Assembly (NCBI GenBank): GCA_046597375.1
Contig: JBKJKM010000317.1
Location: forward strand, 1-7,251
DNA from: DATLED01 sp046597375
GTDB lineage: Bacteria; Actinomycetota; Acidimicrobiia; Acidimicrobiales; CADCTF01
Reading direction: 5' to 3'
Length of the DNA: 7,251 nucleotides
In this document: piece after piece, positions 5,201 to 7,251 of the stretch
Layout: the number at the start of each line of letters is the position of its first letter
Position numbering within the stretch: position 1 is the stretch's first letter
Made by a program: the position numbers and the translations under genes
Notes under the pieces: model-generated
What the model saw: the letters and a program-made list of their open reading frames with translations, nothing else
Databases searched by the model: none
What the model was told of the DNA's origin: nothing

Positions 5201-6580
5201 CACCGCAGGGTTGAGGATGCCGGCGGGGTCGAGGGACGCCTTGATCCGGCGGAACGCCTCGATCTCGCTCGGCGACCGGGCCAGGTGAAGGTGCTCGCGC
5301 TTGGCCGTGCCGATCCCGTGCTCGGCGCTGATGCTGCCTCCCGTTGCAGCCACGAGGCGGAGGACGGCCTCGTCGACGGCTTGGGGCACGTCGCGACCGT
5401 TCGGTTCGACCACGTTGACGTGGACGTTGCCGTCGCCGACGTGACCGAAGAGGTACGTGCTGGCCGTCGGGGTAACGGCCGCCACCGTCGTCCGCACCTC
5501 GCGACAGAACGCCGCCAGTCGACCCAACGGCAGCGTGACGTCGAGCTTGTGGGGAACCCCGACGGCGTTGATGGCTTCGGTGTGCGCCTCTCGGTAGCGC
5601 CAGAGCTCGGTCCGTCGGGTCGACGTGGTGGTGACGGCGGTGTCGAGGACGCGGTCGGCCACGGGGGCGAGCGCGGCGAAGAGTTCCTCGGTCGGATCGT
5701 GGCGAGCACCGGCCTCGAGCAACAGATAGGCACCCGATCGGCCGGACGCGAAGGGCGGCGCGATGCCGAGGTGGCGGACGACCAGGTCGACCCCGTCGGC
5801 GAAGATCAGCTCGGCCGCTTCGAGCGATGGGCAGCCGGCACGAGCCGCGACGAAGCCGTCGACGGCGGTCTCGGCATCGTCGACGGCGAGGAGGGCGGTG
5901 GCGCGTTGGTTCGGCGCGGCTACGAGACGGAGCCGGACGGCGGTGATCACCCCAAGGGTCCCCTCGCTACCGCACAAGAGCCCCCCGAGGTCATAACCGG
6001 TGTTGTCCTTGCGCAGGCCGGCCAGGTGCGAGATGACGGAGCCGTCGCCCAGGACGGCTTCGATGCCGGCCACCTGGTCGCGCATCGGCCCGTGTCGCAG
6101 CACTCTCGTGCCGCCGGCATTGGTGGCGACCATGCCCCCGATGGTGGCGCTGCCCCTGGCTCCGAGATCGACGGCGAACTCCAGGTCGGGCGCCGTCGCC
6201 GCGAGGTGGTGCTGGACGGCCTCGAGGGTGGCGCCGGCGCCGATCGTCACCTGGGAGGCGACGGCATCAACGGGCCCGAGATGCGCCAGTCGCCGGAGGC
6301 TGAGGACCACCTCGCCTCCGAGCGGGACGCTTCCGCCCACGAGCCCCGTGTTGCCGCCCTGGGGCACGACCGCCACCCCGTTCGCAACACACCAGCGGAT
6401 GACCCCCGCGACCTCGTCCGTCGTTCCCGGACGGACCACCGCCGGCGTGGCCCCGCGGAACCGTCCCGACCAGTCGACGACGTAACCGGCGACCAGGTCC
6501 GGGTCGGTCAACACCTGCGCCGCTCCGACGATCGACGCCAGCCCGCCTGCGACGTCCACCATCGCCCGAACGCTACTCAT
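5180..6580 (-). CDS. FAD-linked oxidase, D-2-hydroxyglutarate/D-2-hydroxyacid dehydrogenase-like
   Basis: The 466-residue protein belongs to the FAD-binding type 4 family (GlcD, D-lactate and D-2-hydroxyglutarate dehydrogenases) and should oxidise a D-2-hydroxyacid to its 2-oxoacid. The FAD domain shows VVPQGGNTGLVGGSVPLGG (71-89), GSATIGGMVATNAGG (143-157) and DNTGYDLGGLLCGSEGTLG (192-210). The C-terminal domain has LFGHVGDGNVHVNV (377-390) and SISAEHGIG (416-424). From memory of human D2HGDH, His380, His387 and Glu420 fit its metal ligands, and Arg330, Thr334, Lys345 and Asn389 fit substrate-contacting residues in the same spacing. This favours a D-2-hydroxyglutarate-type enzyme, though D-lactate or glycolate remains possible. 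No signal peptide or iron-sulfur cluster is visible. The ATG at 6580 shares ATGA with the stop of a small upstream ORF. ATG at 6562 is an alternative; neither has a strong ribosome binding site. Confidence 0.92.
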   Translation of the reverse strand: MSSVRAMVDVAGGLASIVGAAQVLTDPDLVAGYVVDWSGRFRGATPAVVRPGTTDEVAGVIRWCVANGVAVVPQGGNTGLVGGSVPLGGEVVLSLRRLAHLGPVDAVASQVTIGAGATLEAVQHHLAATAPDLEFAVDLGARGSATIGGMVATNAGGTRVLRHGPMRDQVAGIEAVLGDGSVISHLAGLRKDNTGYDLGGLLCGSEGTLGVITAVRLRLVAAPNQRATALLAVDDAETAVDGFVAARAGCPSLEAAELIFADGVDLVVRHLGIAPPFASGRSGAYLLLEAGARHDPTEELFAALAPVADRVLDTAVTTTSTRRTELWRYREAHTEAINAVGVPHKLDVTLPLGRLAAFCREVRTTVAAVTPTASTYLFGHVGDGNVHVNVVEPNGRDVPQAVDEAVLRLVAATGGSISAEHGIGTAKREHLHLARSPSEIEAFRRIKASLDPAGILNPAVLVPPEE

Positions 6581-6759
6581 CGCCCGCGCACGCGCAGCCT
6601 CGGTTCCCGACGCCTCGAACCCCGACGCCGGCGCCACGCGCCGGCGACAGCCACGCCGTTGGCGCCGAGTGCGGCCGAGACGACGAGTGCGCCGATGACG
6701 AACTCGCCACGAACGACAACCCCCCTTGGGCGAGGGGCCGAGCACCGAGGGCGTGTCAC
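6577..6759 (-). CDS. Possible small single-span membrane protein (60 aa)
   Basis: I do not recognise this product. Its GTG start (6759-6757) shares GTGA with the stop of the HNH gene, and its TGA stop (6579-6577) shares ATGA with the oxidase start, so it exactly fills the gap between the two. It has an Arg-rich N-terminus (1-18), a hydrophobic segment EFVIGALVVSAALGANGV (19-36) running on to about residue 42, and a strongly basic tail (AWRRRRGSRRRE). This reads as one membrane helix with positive flanks. No Shine-Dalgarno is evident. The fit at both ends and the hydrophobic block argue for a real gene; short length and GC-rich composition, which produces Arg/Ala/Val runs by chance, argue against. 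Confidence 0.5.
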   Translation of the reverse strand: MTRPRCSAPRPRGVVVRGEFVIGALVVSAALGANGVAVAGAWRRRRGSRRREPRLRVRGR

Positions 6760-7251
6760 CCCGCACGGGTCTGTCGTGGTTGGTGGCGTGGGTGTCTGGG
6801 GTCGTCGGGTGGGACGAGTGGTCGTTTGCCGTGCCCGTCGACGAGCGCCCACCCGAGGCGGGTCTTGCGGTCGTGGCACGAGCGGCAGTGCCGCTCCAGC
6901 CGCCGCAACAACGTGACCTTCGTCCGCGCCCAGTCCTCCCGGTGGTCGGTATCGAGGCGGTCACTGGCGTTGCAGCCCTCGGTGGCGCACGTCGGCGCCA
7001 ACCAGTCGAGGGCGCTGCCCTGATACACCGTCGCCTTGCGGCCCAAATGGAACACGGTGGCCACGTCGACGCCTTTGGTGACCACACCGGCCAGGAAGGC
7101 ATCACCCGAGGCCATCATGGCCCGGACCACCGAGACCGGCACCGAACCGAGCCCGGCGATCTCGCACACCTCCGTCTCGATCGGCCAGCCCCGCACCAGG
7201 GCGTCCCAGTCGACGCGCACCACGATCTTCGTGGGCGTCGCCTTCCGCACC
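6756..7251 (-). CDS. HNH endonuclease, DUF222/13E12 repeat family, 5' end outside window
   Basis: The frame is open to the right edge, so this is the C-terminal part of a longer protein; members of the family usually have several hundred residues with an N-terminal DUF222 region. The visible 164 residues include VTKGVDVATVFHLGRKATVYQ, which precedes the nuclease domain in this family. Then comes the HNH module: CATEGC (88-93, a Cys pair), TDHREDW (101-107) with the first catalytic-type His, and HCRSCHDRKT (121-130) with a second Cys pair and the final His. The tail KRPLVPPDDPRHPR is the family's usual ending. Two Cys pairs suggest a structural zinc. These genes occur in many copies in actinobacteria, often as mobile or selfish elements (the 13E12 repeats of mycobacteria). 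A GTG at 7250 lies in frame at the window edge but is unlikely to be the true start. Confidence 0.88.
   Translation of the reverse strand, partial: VRKATPTKIVVRVDWDALVRGWPIETEVCEIAGLGSVPVSVVRAMMASGDAFLAGVVTKGVDVATVFHLGRKATVYQGSALDWLAPTCATEGCNASDRLDTDHREDWARTKVTLLRRLERHCRSCHDRKTRLGWALVDGHGKRPLVPPDDPRHPRHQPRQTRAG

Noticed and set aside
5285..6916. 543-codon open frame on the plus strand
   Set aside because: It lies antisense to the FAD oxidase, whose motifs are unmistakable. It shows no recognisable domain and is a GC-rich shadow frame.
6581..7105. N-terminal extension of the FAD oxidase to an ATG at 7105
   Set aside because: The extension runs through the HNH gene in another frame and has no family match. 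The oxidase family begins close to the ATG at 6580.

Overview
The window is GC-rich, uses GTG starts freely, and its genes overlap almost end to end. The gene families (DUF1707 proteins, the DUF501–Ppx/GppA pair, a DUF222/13E12-type HNH nuclease, CoxG/MocA/XdhC accessory proteins) point to an actinobacterium. I would guess Acidimicrobiia, but the sequence does not prove the class.

Positions 1-5200 hold one rightward gene train: xdhC (3' part only), a DUF1707 protein, a DUF1707–class III nucleotide cyclase fusion, a MocA-like nucleotidyltransferase, a CoxG-like SRPBCC protein, a DUF501 protein and a Ppx/GppA phosphatase. Neighbouring genes overlap by 4 to 34 bases, and three of the junctions are GTGA start/stop overlaps, so the train is probably one translationally coupled operon. 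XdhC, MocA and CoxG form a molybdo-hydroxylase maturation and electron-transfer set, typical beside CO dehydrogenase, xanthine or aldehyde oxidase genes; the enzyme subunits would lie upstream of the window. Two tandem DUF1707 paralogs, the second carrying a cyclase domain with its catalytic residues intact, sit inside this set. DUF501 and Ppx are a conserved actinobacterial pair, here placed downstream of the molybdenum genes.

The left edge is abnormal. Bases 1-181 form a large imperfect palindrome (82 of 88 arm positions pair around a 5-base centre). Its left arm is an inverted copy of the same xdhC segment, and 5 of its 6 differences are synonymous. This looks like a fold-back joining two strain variants, so the true upstream sequence of xdhC cannot be read here.

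Positions 5180-7251 are leftward: an HNH endonuclease (its 5' end lies beyond the window), a possible 60-residue single-span membrane protein, and an FAD-linked oxidase resembling D-2-hydroxyglutarate/D-2-hydroxyacid dehydrogenases. The small ORF is joined to its neighbours by a GTGA overlap at its start and an ATGA overlap at its end. The oxidase and ppx genes converge and overlap by 21 bases.

I see no rRNA, tRNA, CRISPR array, insertion sequence or convincing promoter or terminator, and no gene-free stretch longer than 300 bases.
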